Of a DNA stretch of 64,000 nucleotides, positions 33,954 to 42,787 are shown piece after piece. Position 1 is the first letter of the stretch. Each line of letters starts with the position of its first letter. Both the position numbers and the translations under genes were made by a program. The notes below the pieces were generated by a model. The model had not been told where the DNA came from. It ran no database searches and saw only the letters and a program-made list of their open reading frames with translations. The DNA comes from Colimorpha_A sp045540115 (GTDB lineage: Bacteria; Bacillota; Clostridia; Oscillospirales; CAG-272). The DNA lies in NCBI GenBank assembly GCA_045540115.1, contig JAZQGR010000056.1, positions 1-64,000 of the forward strand, given 5' to 3'.

Positions 33954-36043
33954 GATTTCGTCAGATCTACTTTCGTTTCAATTTGAGGAACAGAGACGTG
34001 GATCGTCTCGCTTCCGCTTTCTCCCTCGGTCTTTCCGAGGATTATGATTCCGCATTCGTTCAGGATATCGAGAACGAGGCGGAGCTTGATATAGCTCATC
34101 TCCCCGCCGCTTATCGGGTTAAGGGCGTGAAGGAGCGAGCGGAGGAAAATATCGGTTCCTCCTTCGGGGACGCTTCTCTTCAGGTGCAGATAGGTGCTTA
34201 CAAAGTCCGCGCGGATCGGAAGGCTGCTTCCGACCGTTTTGACTCCGTCGAGAATGTCAAGATACTCGTTATATTCCTTTTCGCGCTCGGTTTTTTGCTC
34301 GTCTGCGCGGCGGATGTCACGGAGCAGGATCTGCTCGCTTCGGGTGCCGCGAAATTCGTTTATTCCGAGCCTGAACGCGATATCAACCTTGTCGGAGGGC
34401 GAGAAGCCAAGCTCCTCGGGGGAGCTTCCGAACATTACGGCGGAAACGCGCTTTCCGTTTCCGTCAAGGAGGTATTTCGTGTGTCTGCCCTGTCCCATAG
34501 ACGTTACCTCAAGCACGGTAAGCGACGGACAGTAGAAGGACGGCAGAGGATTTCCGACGCCGCAGGGCTCGATAAGCTCAAGCTCCTCGGCTTGCGAAAG
34601 AGATATTTCGCTCGGCGAAAGCTCAAAATCGAGCTCCATAGTCGGTGCTGACGCCTCGGAAGCAAGAAGCGGACGGGCGTATTCGTTCAGCTTGTTTTTG
34701 AACGGCTCAAGGTTCTCTTTCTTTATGGTAAGTCCTGCCGCAAGCTCGTGACCGCCGAATTTTTCGAGTAGGTCGGAGCAGTGGAGGAGCGCTTCGACAA
34801 GATTCATTCCCTTGACGCTTCGTCCGGAGCCCTTGCCGACGCCGTCCTCAAAGGAGATTATGATCGACGGCTTGCCGTATTTTTCGGTGATTCGGGAGGA
34901 AACGATACCGATGACGCCGTGGTTCCAGCCTGTTTCGTCAAGAACGATGACGGGAGAATCTTTTTCGAGCTCATGTTCGATCCTTTCCTTCAAGGAATCG
35001 ACGATCTTGTTTTCCTCGTTTTGCCTTTGCGTGTTCGTCAGGCACAGCTCCTCTGCGATCTCTCGTATTTCTTCAGGGTCTCGGGAGAGAAACAGCTCGG
35101 CGGCACGCGATGCCGACGCCATTCTGCCCGCGGCATTTATGCGCGGCGCGACGGTGAAGCCGATGACGGAGGAGGTCATCTTGCGCTTTTTGGTTGGTGC
35201 CTTGCCCGCATCAACTGCGTCAAGAAGCGCCGAAAGTCCCATTCGGGGCGATCTTTCCATATACGAAAGCCCCATGCTGACTATAAGTCGATTTTCATTT
35301 ATAAGCGGCATAACGTCAGCCACCGTGCCGAGCGCGGCGAGGTCGACGTATTTTTTGCATATATCTGTAAGGAAGCCCTCTGTCGGGATCCCCTTTCTTT
35401 CGCGGTAAATAAGCTCGACGGCGGTGACAAGCTTAAATGCGACTCCGACTCCCGCAAGCTCCTTGAAGGGATAAGAGCAGTCGGGACGGTGCGGATTTAC
35501 GACAGCGACAGCCGAAGGAATATCTCCGCGGCACTCATGGTGGTCGGTTATGACCATATCACAGCCGAGAGAACGGCAGTATTCAGCCTCCTCGACGGCG
35601 GTAATTCCTGTGTCGACGGTGATTATCAGGTTCGTGCCGTTACCGACCAGCTTGTCGATCGCGTCGCGGTTTACGCCGTAGCCCTCACCGACGCGGTTTG
35701 GAATATGGTAGACGGTCTCGATGCCCTTGTCTCTGAAATAGAGTGATAGCAGGCAAGTCGACGATACGCCGTCGACGTCGTAATCGCCGTAAATTGCGAT
35801 CTTTTCGCCCTTTTCCATGGCGGTGACGATTCGCTCCGCCGCTTTTTTCATATCCGTCATTAAAAAAGGATCGTGAAGCAGCTCGGTCTCGAGACGAATA
35901 AAGGAGGAAGCGTCAGAGGGCGTCTTATATCCGCGGTTGTAGAGCAGATTTGCGGTCGGAACCGAAACACCGAGCGTTTTTGCGATATTCATTACCTCGG
36001 TAGAATCGGAGCGAGAACCGATATTCCAAATTTTCTTCGCCAT
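33923..36043 (-). CDS. recJ: Single-stranded-DNA-specific exonuclease RecJ
   Basis: 706 aa 5'-3' exonuclease. DHH-phosphoesterase motifs: IAIYGDYDVDGVSST (about residues 80-95), VDTGIT, ITDHHEC (about 163), and DHHA1-part motifs GWNHGVIGIVSSRI, GSGRSVKGMNL and FGGHELAAGL. An OB domain and Clostridia-type C-terminal extension follow. The ATG at 36043 has a perfect AAAGGAGG; the longer frame runs through repeat DNA. Start of the recJ-relA-dtd-hemZ/spoVB operon. Confidence 0.96.
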   Translation of the reverse strand: MAKKIWNIGSRSDSTEVMNIAKTLGVSVPTANLLYNRGYKTPSDASSFIRLETELLHDPFLMTDMKKAAERIVTAMEKGEKIAIYGDYDVDGVSSTCLLSLYFRDKGIETVYHIPNRVGEGYGVNRDAIDKLVGNGTNLIITVDTGITAVEEAEYCRSLGCDMVITDHHECRGDIPSAVAVVNPHRPDCSYPFKELAGVGVAFKLVTAVELIYRERKGIPTEGFLTDICKKYVDLAALGTVADVMPLINENRLIVSMGLSYMERSPRMGLSALLDAVDAGKAPTKKRKMTSSVIGFTVAPRINAAGRMASASRAAELFLSRDPEEIREIAEELCLTNTQRQNEENKIVDSLKERIEHELEKDSPVIVLDETGWNHGVIGIVSSRITEKYGKPSIIISFEDGVGKGSGRSVKGMNLVEALLHCSDLLEKFGGHELAAGLTIKKENLEPFKNKLNEYARPLLASEASAPTMELDFELSPSEISLSQAEELELIEPCGVGNPLPSFYCPSLTVLEVTSMGQGRHTKYLLDGNGKRVSAVMFGSSPEELGFSPSDKVDIAFRLGINEFRGTRSEQILLRDIRRADEQKTEREKEYNEYLDILDGVKTVGSSLPIRADFVSTYLHLKRSVPEGGTDIFLRSLLHALNPISGGEMSYIKLRLVLDILNECGIIILGKTEGESGSETIHVSVPQIETKVDLTKSCIYSKLMKQ

Positions 36044-36084
36044 AACGAGCCTCCTTTCGTGGGGAATTTGATGTGAAAAATAAG

Positions 36085-36265
36085 ATTGAACGTAGTCTTG
36101 CCTTCCCCTCAGGGGAATGGTGCAAGAGGTAAACCTCGGACGGATGAGGTGTTCGGGTGTAATGTTACATTTGTTTAACACACGGTTGCTTCGCAACCTA
36201 CACCTCATCCACCGCTAACGCGGTCCCCCTTCCCCTGAGGGGAAGGCAAGACAACGTTTCATCTT
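36085..36265. repeat. Inverted pair of family-B units
   Basis: A forward B unit with core GCAAGAGGTAAACCTCGGAC (about 36100-36155), joined by GTAATGTTACAT to a reverse B unit (about 36190-36245, core ACCGCTAACGCGGT). GGTTGCTTCGCAACC lies between them. Confidence 0.83.
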
Positions 36266-36301
36266 TGCCTTATGTTGTGAACAGAGTGAGTGTGAAAAAA
36301 T

Positions 36302-37882
36302 TCACTCAAAGCTCTTATATCTCTTGATTATCTCCTCGGCGACACGGATTCCGTCAACTGCCGCAGAGGTGATTCCTCCCGCGTAGCCGGCGCCCTCGCC
36401 GCAGGGGTAAATATTGTCAAAGCCTTCTGCAAGCAGGGCTTCGTTTCTCATGATTCGGAGCGGAGCCGACGTTCGACTCTCAACTCCCGTAAGGATCGCG
36501 GAGGGGCTTGAAAAGCCCTTTATATTGTGTTCAAAGCTCTTGATTCCGATCTCAAGCATTGAAGAAATGCGCTCGGGAAAGAGCTTGCGCAGGTCAGCTT
36601 CGCGAACCTTACCCTTTCGGTAGGTAGGAGTCACACGGCTCGGAGAACGACCGCTTGTCTTGTGAAGAAAATCACCGACGGTCATTATCGGCGCGGAGTA
36701 ATCGCCGCCACCGAGCCTGAACGCCTCTCTTTCGAGACGGCGCTGAAATTCTATCGGATCGTCCTCGGGCAGGACGTTTACGGCAAGCGCGGCATTTGAA
36801 TTAACGCCGTCACGCTTATAGCGCGACATACCGTTCGTGACCACGCCTCCCTCCTCCGATGCCGCCGCGACGACCTCGCCGCCGGGACACATACAGAAGG
36901 AGTAAACGCAGTCATCACCAATGCGCTTTGAAAGCGAATATTCGGCTGCGCCGAGTCGCGGGTCGCCCGCGTATTCGCCGTAGAACGCGCGGTCGATATC
37001 CTCTCTTAAATGTTCAATGCGAACACCGACAGAAAACGGTTTCGGAACAAGCTTGAAGCCGTTGTCCTTCAGGTAATAATAGGTATCACGCGCGCTGTGA
37101 CCGATCGCGAGAATGAGAATCGAGCAGGGAATTTCTCCGTTTTGCGTTCGTACCGCGACGGCTTTGCCGTTCTTCATAACGATCCCGTCGAGGCGGGTGT
37201 TGTATCTGATCTCACCGCCGAGCTCGGTTATCCGAGCGGCGATATTGTTAACGATGCCGAGAAGCTTATCGGTACCGATATGCGGCTTTGCGTGAAGAAG
37301 CACCTCCTTCGGAGCGCCGAAGGAATACAGACGGTTAAGCACATAACCGACGCGCGCGTCGTTTATCCTCGTGACGAGCTTGCCGTCGGAGAAGGTTCCC
37401 GCACCGCCCGCGCCGAACTGGATGTTGCTTTCGGTGTCAAGGATGCCGTCGCGGAAGAATCTGCCGACCTTCTGCGTGCGGGAAAGCACGTTGTCGCCGC
37501 GTTCGATGACGATGGGCTTGTAGCCCGATTCTGCAAGCATAAGGGCGGAAAACATTCCGCAGGGACCGAAGCCGACAACGACGGGACGCTCGGTCATAAT
37601 TTCGTCGCCCTCGGTAATATTACCGAGCGGATCGCTCTCGTATAACTCTACCGCGTCGATCTTGGTTAGCTCACTTTCCGAAACGGAACGGTTAAGCTCG
37701 AGTGCGACCGACCACACGAAGGTGATCTCACGGCGCCTTGTATCTATGGAGCGTCGGAAAATATGCTTATTTGTAATTTCCTCTTTGAGCGTGAACGGAG
37801 CAAGCCGAGAACAGGCCTGCTCCATTACCTCGCTTTCCGACACCGTTATCGGCGTGCGGATATTTCTTACCAATATTTTCAT
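36302..37882 (-). CDS. FAD-dependent dehydrogenase (COG2509-like)
   Basis: 526 aa. The N-terminal domain (about residues 1-95) resembles a small alpha/beta fold. The FAD-binding motif VVGFGPCGMFSALMLAESG starts at about 100. Conserved blocks GGAGTFSDGKLVTRI, AIGHSARDTY, FSVGVRIEHLR and MCPGGEVVAAASE follow, with the final FAD motif YPCGEGAGYAGGITSAAVDG. These are hallmarks of the uncharacterised COG2509 flavoproteins. The electron donor and substrate are unknown. Single gene. Confidence 0.88.
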   Translation of the reverse strand: MKILVRNIRTPITVSESEVMEQACSRLAPFTLKEEITNKHIFRRSIDTRRREITFVWSVALELNRSVSESELTKIDAVELYESDPLGNITEGDEIMTERPVVVGFGPCGMFSALMLAESGYKPIVIERGDNVLSRTQKVGRFFRDGILDTESNIQFGAGGAGTFSDGKLVTRINDARVGYVLNRLYSFGAPKEVLLHAKPHIGTDKLLGIVNNIAARITELGGEIRYNTRLDGIVMKNGKAVAVRTQNGEIPCSILILAIGHSARDTYYYLKDNGFKLVPKPFSVGVRIEHLREDIDRAFYGEYAGDPRLGAAEYSLSKRIGDDCVYSFCMCPGGEVVAAASEEGGVVTNGMSRYKRDGVNSNAALAVNVLPEDDPIEFQRRLEREAFRLGGGDYSAPIMTVGDFLHKTSGRSPSRVTPTYRKGKVREADLRKLFPERISSMLEIGIKSFEHNIKGFSSPSAILTGVESRTSAPLRIMRNEALLAEGFDNIYPCGEGAGYAGGITSAAVDGIRVAEEIIKRYKSFE

Positions 37883-37904
37883 TTTTGACCTTTTATTTAA
37901 AGCT

Positions 37905-37978
37905 TAGGGACGTTTTCTTGCCTTCTCCTTGGGGAACCGCAGACGCTGCGTCTGCGGTGGATGAGGTGTCCGAAAGGA
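37905..37978. repeat. Family-B unit
   Basis: Head CCTTCTCCTTGGGGA, core CCGCAGACGCTGCGTCTGCG, tail GGATGAGGTG. The arm is shorter than usual. It lies between cdaR and the COG2509 gene. Confidence 0.8.
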
Positions 37979-37984
37979 AAGTGA

Positions 37985-39247
37985 CTATTTCATCCGAGCC
38001 GCTATCTCGATACTGACGGTATAGGGCGAGCCCTCCTGATATATCTCGTAAACGTTGCCGGAAAATTCGCCGAGGAACTCGAAGACTACGGGAACACTGA
38101 CTTCTCCGGTGGCACCCTCGCTTGGCTTGACGGTTGCCTTTATGCTTGAGGCGGTCAGTCGGTTCATAACGGCATCCTCGCCGCGGAACTTTGCCGTGAT
38201 GCTTGTGATCCTTGTTCCGTCCGAATCAAAAACGGGGATCGTAAGCTCCTTTTCGGAGAAATTCTTTAGTGTTACGGTCACGTTTATCGTCGTCACGTTG
38301 TCGAGATTCTGAACTCCCGACGGAAGTCCGACGACGCAGTTTACCGGAATACCGCTTTTTAGCGTCTTTTCATCGATTACGCACTTGACGGTCAGGTTCT
38401 TTATCGTTCCGATCTCGCCGTAAACGTTAAGCGACTGACGGCTGAGCTTGACGGCGCAATTTTCAGACTTCTGAATGCCGTGCTTGAATGCTACCTCGAC
38501 CGGAACCGTCGCGTTTCCGTAGAGGGAAACGGTGACAGACGCCGTGTCGGAGGAAAGACGGATATATCGGCGGTCGGCTTCGGAGATGACGGCGCCATTA
38601 CTGCCGATAAGCGTTACCTTACCGCTGTAAATTCTTCCGCTCGTTATTTCGGAATTATGGAAATCAACGGGAAGCTCGGCGCGGACGATGCTGTTCACTA
38701 TCTGCTCGGGGCCCGTGATAACGATATCGGGAATGTCGCTCATGTTAAGCGTATATTCGCTCGACATCTGATAGTTGAACGGTCTTGCCTCGACGGAAAC
38801 CGTCTTTGAAACCTTATTGTCAAGGTAAAGGGTGACGGAGCTTACGCTTGTCTTTTCGAGCTTAACTCCGCTTGGAAGCTTGAAAACGATGTCGAAGAAC
38901 TTTTCCCCTGCTTCGGTTACGCTTGAAACGTCAACGTAGGCGCGGATATCGGAGTTTTTCACTTTACGAAGGGCGTTTGCATTGCCCGAGAGCGTGACGT
39001 CGACCGTCATTCCGTCGCCTGAGACGACGGCGAAGCTTCCGCGATTGACGATCTCGACGGGAACCGATGTAAATTCCTCCTCACGGATGACGGTATCGAT
39101 GCTTGCGGCATAGTACCAGAGGAAAAATGCGAGGATGAGGCAGATGACCTTTGCAAGAAAATCGAGCGTCTTGTTTCTTTTTACCGTTATATTACCCTCG
39201 GTCTGCTCGATTTCGGGGCGAAGCTCGTTTTTTACTTCATTTTCCAT
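37985..39247 (-). CDS. cdaR: CdaR (YbbR-domain regulator of CdaA)
   Basis: 420 aa with one N-terminal membrane helix (about residues 30-50). It is followed by about four extracytoplasmic YbbR-like repeats, each starting near a VPV-type strand (TSVPVEIVNRG, TVSVEARPFN, TVPVEAVFKHG-like, VSVPVVFEFLG). CdaR modulates the diadenylate cyclase CdaA across the membrane. It overlaps cdaA by 11 bases. Confidence 0.92.
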   Translation of the reverse strand: MENEVKNELRPEIEQTEGNITVKRNKTLDFLAKVICLILAFFLWYYAASIDTVIREEEFTSVPVEIVNRGSFAVVSGDGMTVDVTLSGNANALRKVKNSDIRAYVDVSSVTEAGEKFFDIVFKLPSGVKLEKTSVSSVTLYLDNKVSKTVSVEARPFNYQMSSEYTLNMSDIPDIVITGPEQIVNSIVRAELPVDFHNSEITSGRIYSGKVTLIGSNGAVISEADRRYIRLSSDTASVTVSLYGNATVPVEVAFKHGIQKSENCAVKLSRQSLNVYGEIGTIKNLTVKCVIDEKTLKSGIPVNCVVGLPSGVQNLDNVTTINVTVTLKNFSEKELTIPVFDSDGTRITSITAKFRGEDAVMNRLTASSIKATVKPSEGATGEVSVPVVFEFLGEFSGNVYEIYQEGSPYTVSIEIAARMK

Positions 39248-40121
39248 TGGTTTCGCCCTCCTTTTTGCTTGAGTGTCTGTCTTTTTTGTGAGAAAATATC
39301 TTCGGAACTACCTGCTTTTCGCCTTCGGAGAGAAAAAGACCTTCGAGCTCCTTTTTGAGCGAATTGTGTGTGAATCCGCGCTTGAGCTGTCCGTTGATTG
39401 CGACGGAGATCGTTCCTGTTTCCTCGGACACGATGATAACGACGGCGTCGCTCTCCTCGCTTATTCCGATGCCTGCGCGGTGGCGTGTGCCGAGATCCTT
39501 GATTATCTCCTCGTTAGTCGAAAGAGGAAGGAAGCAGCCTGCCGAATCGATTCGCCAATCGCGGATTATGACGGCGCCGTCGTGAAGCGGAGCGCCCTCA
39601 TAGAAAACGTTGCGGAGCATAAAGGAGGAAATATCGGCATTGACGGTAACGCCGCTTTTTGTGATGTCGCCGAGCTTGGTCGAACGCTCGATAACGATAA
39701 GTGCGCCTGTGCGGGAGCGGCCGAGCTGAGAGGCTGCGGTCGAGATCTCGTTTATACCGAGGGCAACGCCCTCGTTCTGATCCTTGTGCTCGGTTTTCGG
39801 AATGAAATTCTTGAAGCGGTCGCCGCCCATTTTCTCAAGCGCGGCGCGAAGCTCGGGCTGGAAAACGATAACGAGGGCGACAAAGCCGACCTGAAACAGG
39901 TTTGTCATAAGGAAGGACACCGCACGCAGACCGATAAGGCTTCCGAGAAGCATTATGCCTATAAGAAGCGCAACGCCCGCCGCGAGCTTTCCTGCACGTC
40001 TGTCGCGAATAAAGGCGTAGACGAAGTACATCATTATGGCGATTATCAGTATATCGATAACGTCAAGAATATTCATATTCAAGAGCTGATATTTGAATGC
40101 CTCCCATGAAAATACGCCCAT
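39237..40121 (-). CDS. cdaA: Diadenylate cyclase CdaA
   Basis: 294 aa; makes c-di-AMP from two ATP. Three N-terminal membrane helices (about residues 15-100) precede the DAC domain with GALIVIE, the catalytic LHDGAVIIRD (about 180-190) and GTRHRAGIGISEESDAVVIIVSEETG-type segment in two halves. The C-terminal tail is short and charged. The usual third gene glmM is not downstream. A c-di-AMP receptor gene (darA) is at 56.6 kb. Confidence 0.96.
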   Translation of the reverse strand: MGVFSWEAFKYQLLNMNILDVIDILIIAIMMYFVYAFIRDRRAGKLAAGVALLIGIMLLGSLIGLRAVSFLMTNLFQVGFVALVIVFQPELRAALEKMGGDRFKNFIPKTEHKDQNEGVALGINEISTAASQLGRSRTGALIVIERSTKLGDITKSGVTVNADISSFMLRNVFYEGAPLHDGAVIIRDWRIDSAGCFLPLSTNEEIIKDLGTRHRAGIGISEESDAVVIIVSEETGTISVAINGQLKRGFTHNSLKKELEGLFLSEGEKQVVPKIFSHKKDRHSSKKEGETNGK

Positions 40122-40274
40122 TTTGTTTCCACCCTCTTTGAAAAAATGAAATTTATCTCTCGGATCGGTAAAACCGTCCGCTGAAAATCAGATTATTATA
40201 CTCCATTTTTTATTGTATCATAAAATATATGATAATGCAATTATTATTTTATTAAATAATATAAAAATATATAG

Positions 40275-40500
40275 GTTTTTCGCGGGCGAGCAATGCTCGC
40301 CCCTACAAGGTACTTTGAAACGTTTTTGTAGGGGCAACCTTTGGAACCCCCAAAGCTCATTTCATTCGCTTCGGGGAACCCCGATATTGGTCGCCCGTTC
40401 GGGTGTGATGTAACACCTTTCGCGGGCGAGCAATGCTCGCCCCTACAAGGTGCTTTGAAACGTTTTTGTAGGGGAGAGCATTGCTCGCCCGTTTAGCGGT
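40275..40500. repeat. Tandem family-A units
   Basis: Short A unit (GGGCGAGCAATGCTCGCCCC, 40283-40306), long A unit (about 40327-40397) and a second short A unit at about 40425-40448 with the same 3' linker (TACAAGGTGCTTTGAAACG). Then comes a partial unit ending GCTCGCCCG. The duplicated linker suggests tandem duplication. The rest of the 430-bp gap is AT-rich cdaA upstream DNA. Confidence 0.82.
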
Positions 40501-40516
40501 GAAGCAAGATCCCAAA

Positions 40517-40552
40517 CAAAAAAGCAAGAGCAATTTGCTCTTGCTTTTTTAT
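40517..40552 (-). terminator. Terminator of spo0A
   Basis: Stem AAAAGCAAGAGCAA / TTGCTCTTGCTTTT with T-run on both strands, directly after spo0A. Confidence 0.87.
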
Positions 40553-41317
40553 TCACGAAAGTTTATTTGACAACCTCAAATTATCGGCGATCATGGCGAT
40601 AAACTCGCTGTTCGTTGGCTTGCCGCGGTTGTTCTGGATGGTGTAACCGAAATAGGAATTGAGCGTTTCAACGTCACCTCTGTCCCACGCGACCTCGATC
40701 GCATGGCGAATTGCGCGCTCGACGCGGGAGGATGTCGTCGCGTACTTCTTCGCGACTGACGGATAGAGGATCTTCGTCACCGAATTTATGATATCGGAAT
40801 CCTCAACGGTCATCATGATGGCTGTGCGGAGGTACTGATAGCCCTTGATATGCGCGGGAACGCCGATCTGATGAATGACCTTCGTGACCTGCGTCTCCAT
40901 ATCGGGCTCGCGGTTATGTCCTACCGACTTCTTGCGCGATGAGAAAAGGCGCTGAATACGCTCGTTCAGCTGTTTGTAGTCAAAGGGGCGGAGCATACAG
41001 TAATCAGCTCCCGCCTCGGTCGCCTCGGCGAACATTGCGCCGTTGTTCACGACCGAATAAACGATAAAGGACGGCGGCGTGTCGGAGCCGAAATCAAGGA
41101 GCGAGGTGCCGCGAATGATCTGCGTGCAATCGAGCTTCGAGAGCCACACGTCGGTCAGCACCACGTCGGGATGAAATTTGTCGATCTTGTAGAGGGCGTC
41201 CTCGCCGTTTGACGCCTCATCTATGCGCTTGTAGCCGAGCCCGACCAGGTTCGATCGGCAGCTGCGTCTGAAATCACTGTTTTCGTCTGCGATAAGTATT
41301 TTGATGCTTTGTTCCAT
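40553..41317 (-). CDS. spo0A: Sporulation transcription factor Spo0A
   Basis: 254 aa response regulator, master switch of sporulation. The receiver domain has acidic-pocket D11/E12, phosphoacceptor D56 (VVLTDVWLSKLD) and S88. The usual conserved Lys of the receiver is Arg110 here (MLRPFD instead of MLKPFD). The C-terminal Spo0A domain carries VTKVIHQIGVPAHIKGYQYLR, TSSRVERAIRHAIEVAWDRG (the recognition helix) and NSEFIAMIAD. Single gene with a promoter and terminator of its own. Confidence 0.96.
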   Translation of the reverse strand: MEQSIKILIADENSDFRRSCRSNLVGLGYKRIDEASNGEDALYKIDKFHPDVVLTDVWLSKLDCTQIIRGTSLLDFGSDTPPSFIVYSVVNNGAMFAEATEAGADYCMLRPFDYKQLNERIQRLFSSRKKSVGHNREPDMETQVTKVIHQIGVPAHIKGYQYLRTAIMMTVEDSDIINSVTKILYPSVAKKYATTSSRVERAIRHAIEVAWDRGDVETLNSYFGYTIQNNRGKPTNSEFIAMIADNLRLSNKLS

Positions 41318-41360
41318 TATTTGTCACTCTCCGTAATTTTGATATTTGATTTACGAAATT

Positions 41361-41389
41361 ATGATACCATATTTTACCAAATTATGCAA
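41361..41389 (-). promoter_or_regulatory. Putative spo0A promoter
   Basis: On the minus strand TTGCAT (41389-41384) and TATCAT (41366-41361) with a 17-base spacer. A second copy of AATTTGGTAAA lies about 50 bases further upstream, a possible regulator site. Confidence 0.5.
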
Positions 41390-41509
41390 TATATGGAAAT
41401 CGAAAAATTTCGCCAAAGTTTGTATGGAAAAATTTACCAAATTGCACAAAGGGCTGTAGAATAAGGTCGAAACGGGTGCTTGGGGGGTGTGGAAAAAGCA
41501 ATTTCAGGG

Positions 41510-41655
41510 ACGAACGGCAAATAGATGGCTCCCCTGTGTAAGGGGAGCTGGCGCGAATGCGCCTGAGGGGTTGTTGCATCAATTGACAGAAATCACAATC
41601 CCCCCGTCTCGCGTTGCACGACACCTCCCTTTGCACAAGGGAGGCGTTGCCGCGC
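41510..41655. repeat. Family-C inverted pair
   Basis: GGCTCCCCTGTGTAAGGGGA with core TGGCGCGAATGCGCC and tail TGAGGGGTTGTTGC. A reverse copy, GACACCTCCCTTTGCACAAG then GGAGGCG, follows. It touches the 3' end of spoIID. Confidence 0.7.
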
Positions 41656-41657
41656 TC

Positions 41658-42680
41658 CTAAGACGCTATGCTTTCAATGCTTACGCCGGTATAGTAATGC
41701 AAAAGTATCTCATCATACGTCGATCCGTTTTTTGCCATTTCGTTTGCGCCGTACTGACTCATACCGACACCGTGACCGTGACCGTGTACTGTGAAGCGCC
41801 ATCCGCCGTCGATCTCCTCAAAATCAAATTTCAGAGATTTGAAGCCGAACTGACTGCGCAGCAGCTTTGCTCTTACCGCGATCCCGGAAAGACAAATATA
41901 GTCGGCTCTGCCGCTGTCGTTCTCTGTAATATAGATGCCCTTTTTGCCTGCCGAATTTACCTTTATCGCGCCGTCGGAGGCAAAAAGCGACGCGATATCG
42001 CCGTCGGTCAGCGTCACGGTCGAAACGCGGTCGCTCTCGGGCGTTGATACCGATGTCAGGTAAGGCACGTTACCGCCCCAAGTGTTTTTCGACGATTCCG
42101 TCATTTTGTACGAGCTTGAATGAAATACCGCGAGCGCGGGCTTGCCGTCCCACGTTATTATCTGTCCCGCAGTCTCCTTGACCGCGTTTTTGACCTTCGT
42201 CATTATGCTCTCAGTCGTGGTCTTTCCGTAACGGGAGATAAGCTCCTCCTCCGAAACGTAGGACTGACAATGAGCATAATCGGTGCAGAGATCTGCGCCG
42301 TCCTTATGCGAGCCGCTTCCGAGCTTGTTCAGACAGTAGGATCGTGCCGCGACAGCCTGAGCCTTCAGCGCCTCGGTGTGGAAGGTGTAGGGCATTTCGG
42401 CACAAACGACGCAGACTATGTAATCCTCAAGCGACATTTCGACCGTCTTGTCCTCCTTCGCAATATAGACGAGGAGGGTGTCGGTCGGCTTTTCGGGAGG
42501 AGCGGGCTCGGAATCATAGGGAGGGGCAAACGTTTCTCCCGTCGTGGGTTTGGAATCAACCGGAGGGGCAAGCCCCTCCACGACCGAGGATGCAGTCGCA
42601 ACGGACACGAGCGGAACGGTCACGGTGAATATCATAAACACGATAAGGGATAGCAAGGTCAGCTTTCGTCTTAAGTTCAT
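41658..42680 (-). CDS. spoIID: Stage II sporulation protein SpoIID
   Basis: 340 aa peptidoglycan lytic transglycosylase needed for forespore engulfment. N-terminal membrane helix (about residues 8-28), then a Pro-rich linker (about 33-70). The SpoIID domain follows: LEDYIVCVVCAEMPYTFHTEALKAQAVAARSY in two parts, CTDYAHCQSY, AVFHSSS, and HGHGVGMSQYGANEMA at the end. The catalytic Glu lies in the CAEMP motif. The linker encodes GLAPPVD from a small palindrome (42562-42579) like the family-A stem. Confidence 0.94.
   Translation of the reverse strand: MNLRRKLTLLSLIVFMIFTVTVPLVSVATASSVVEGLAPPVDSKPTTGETFAPPYDSEPAPPEKPTDTLLVYIAKEDKTVEMSLEDYIVCVVCAEMPYTFHTEALKAQAVAARSYCLNKLGSGSHKDGADLCTDYAHCQSYVSEEELISRYGKTTTESIMTKVKNAVKETAGQIITWDGKPALAVFHSSSYKMTESSKNTWGGNVPYLTSVSTPESDRVSTVTLTDGDIASLFASDGAIKVNSAGKKGIYITENDSGRADYICLSGIAVRAKLLRSQFGFKSLKFDFEEIDGGWRFTVHGHGHGVGMSQYGANEMAKNGSTYDEILLHYYTGVSIESIAS
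42562..42579. repeat. Possible family-A palindrome inside spoIID
   Basis: GGAGGGGCAAGCCCCTCC is a perfect 8-bp stem with loop AA, similar to the GGCGGGAGCAAGCCCCCGCC form. It encodes part of the disordered linker. Confidence 0.45.
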
Positions 42681-42787
42681 TTCACTTTCTCCTTTTTTTC
42701 AATAGATATGAAAAGACCGCTGAAGTTATGCAGAGTTGATTTTTGTATAACGCCGTGGTATAATGAGAGAAAGAAGGAGGTGAAACG

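Noticed and set aside
41455..41475. Spo0A-binding 0A box (GGTCGAA) upstream of spo0A
   Set aside because: A single 7-base site with a mismatch is not meaningful without more sites or data.
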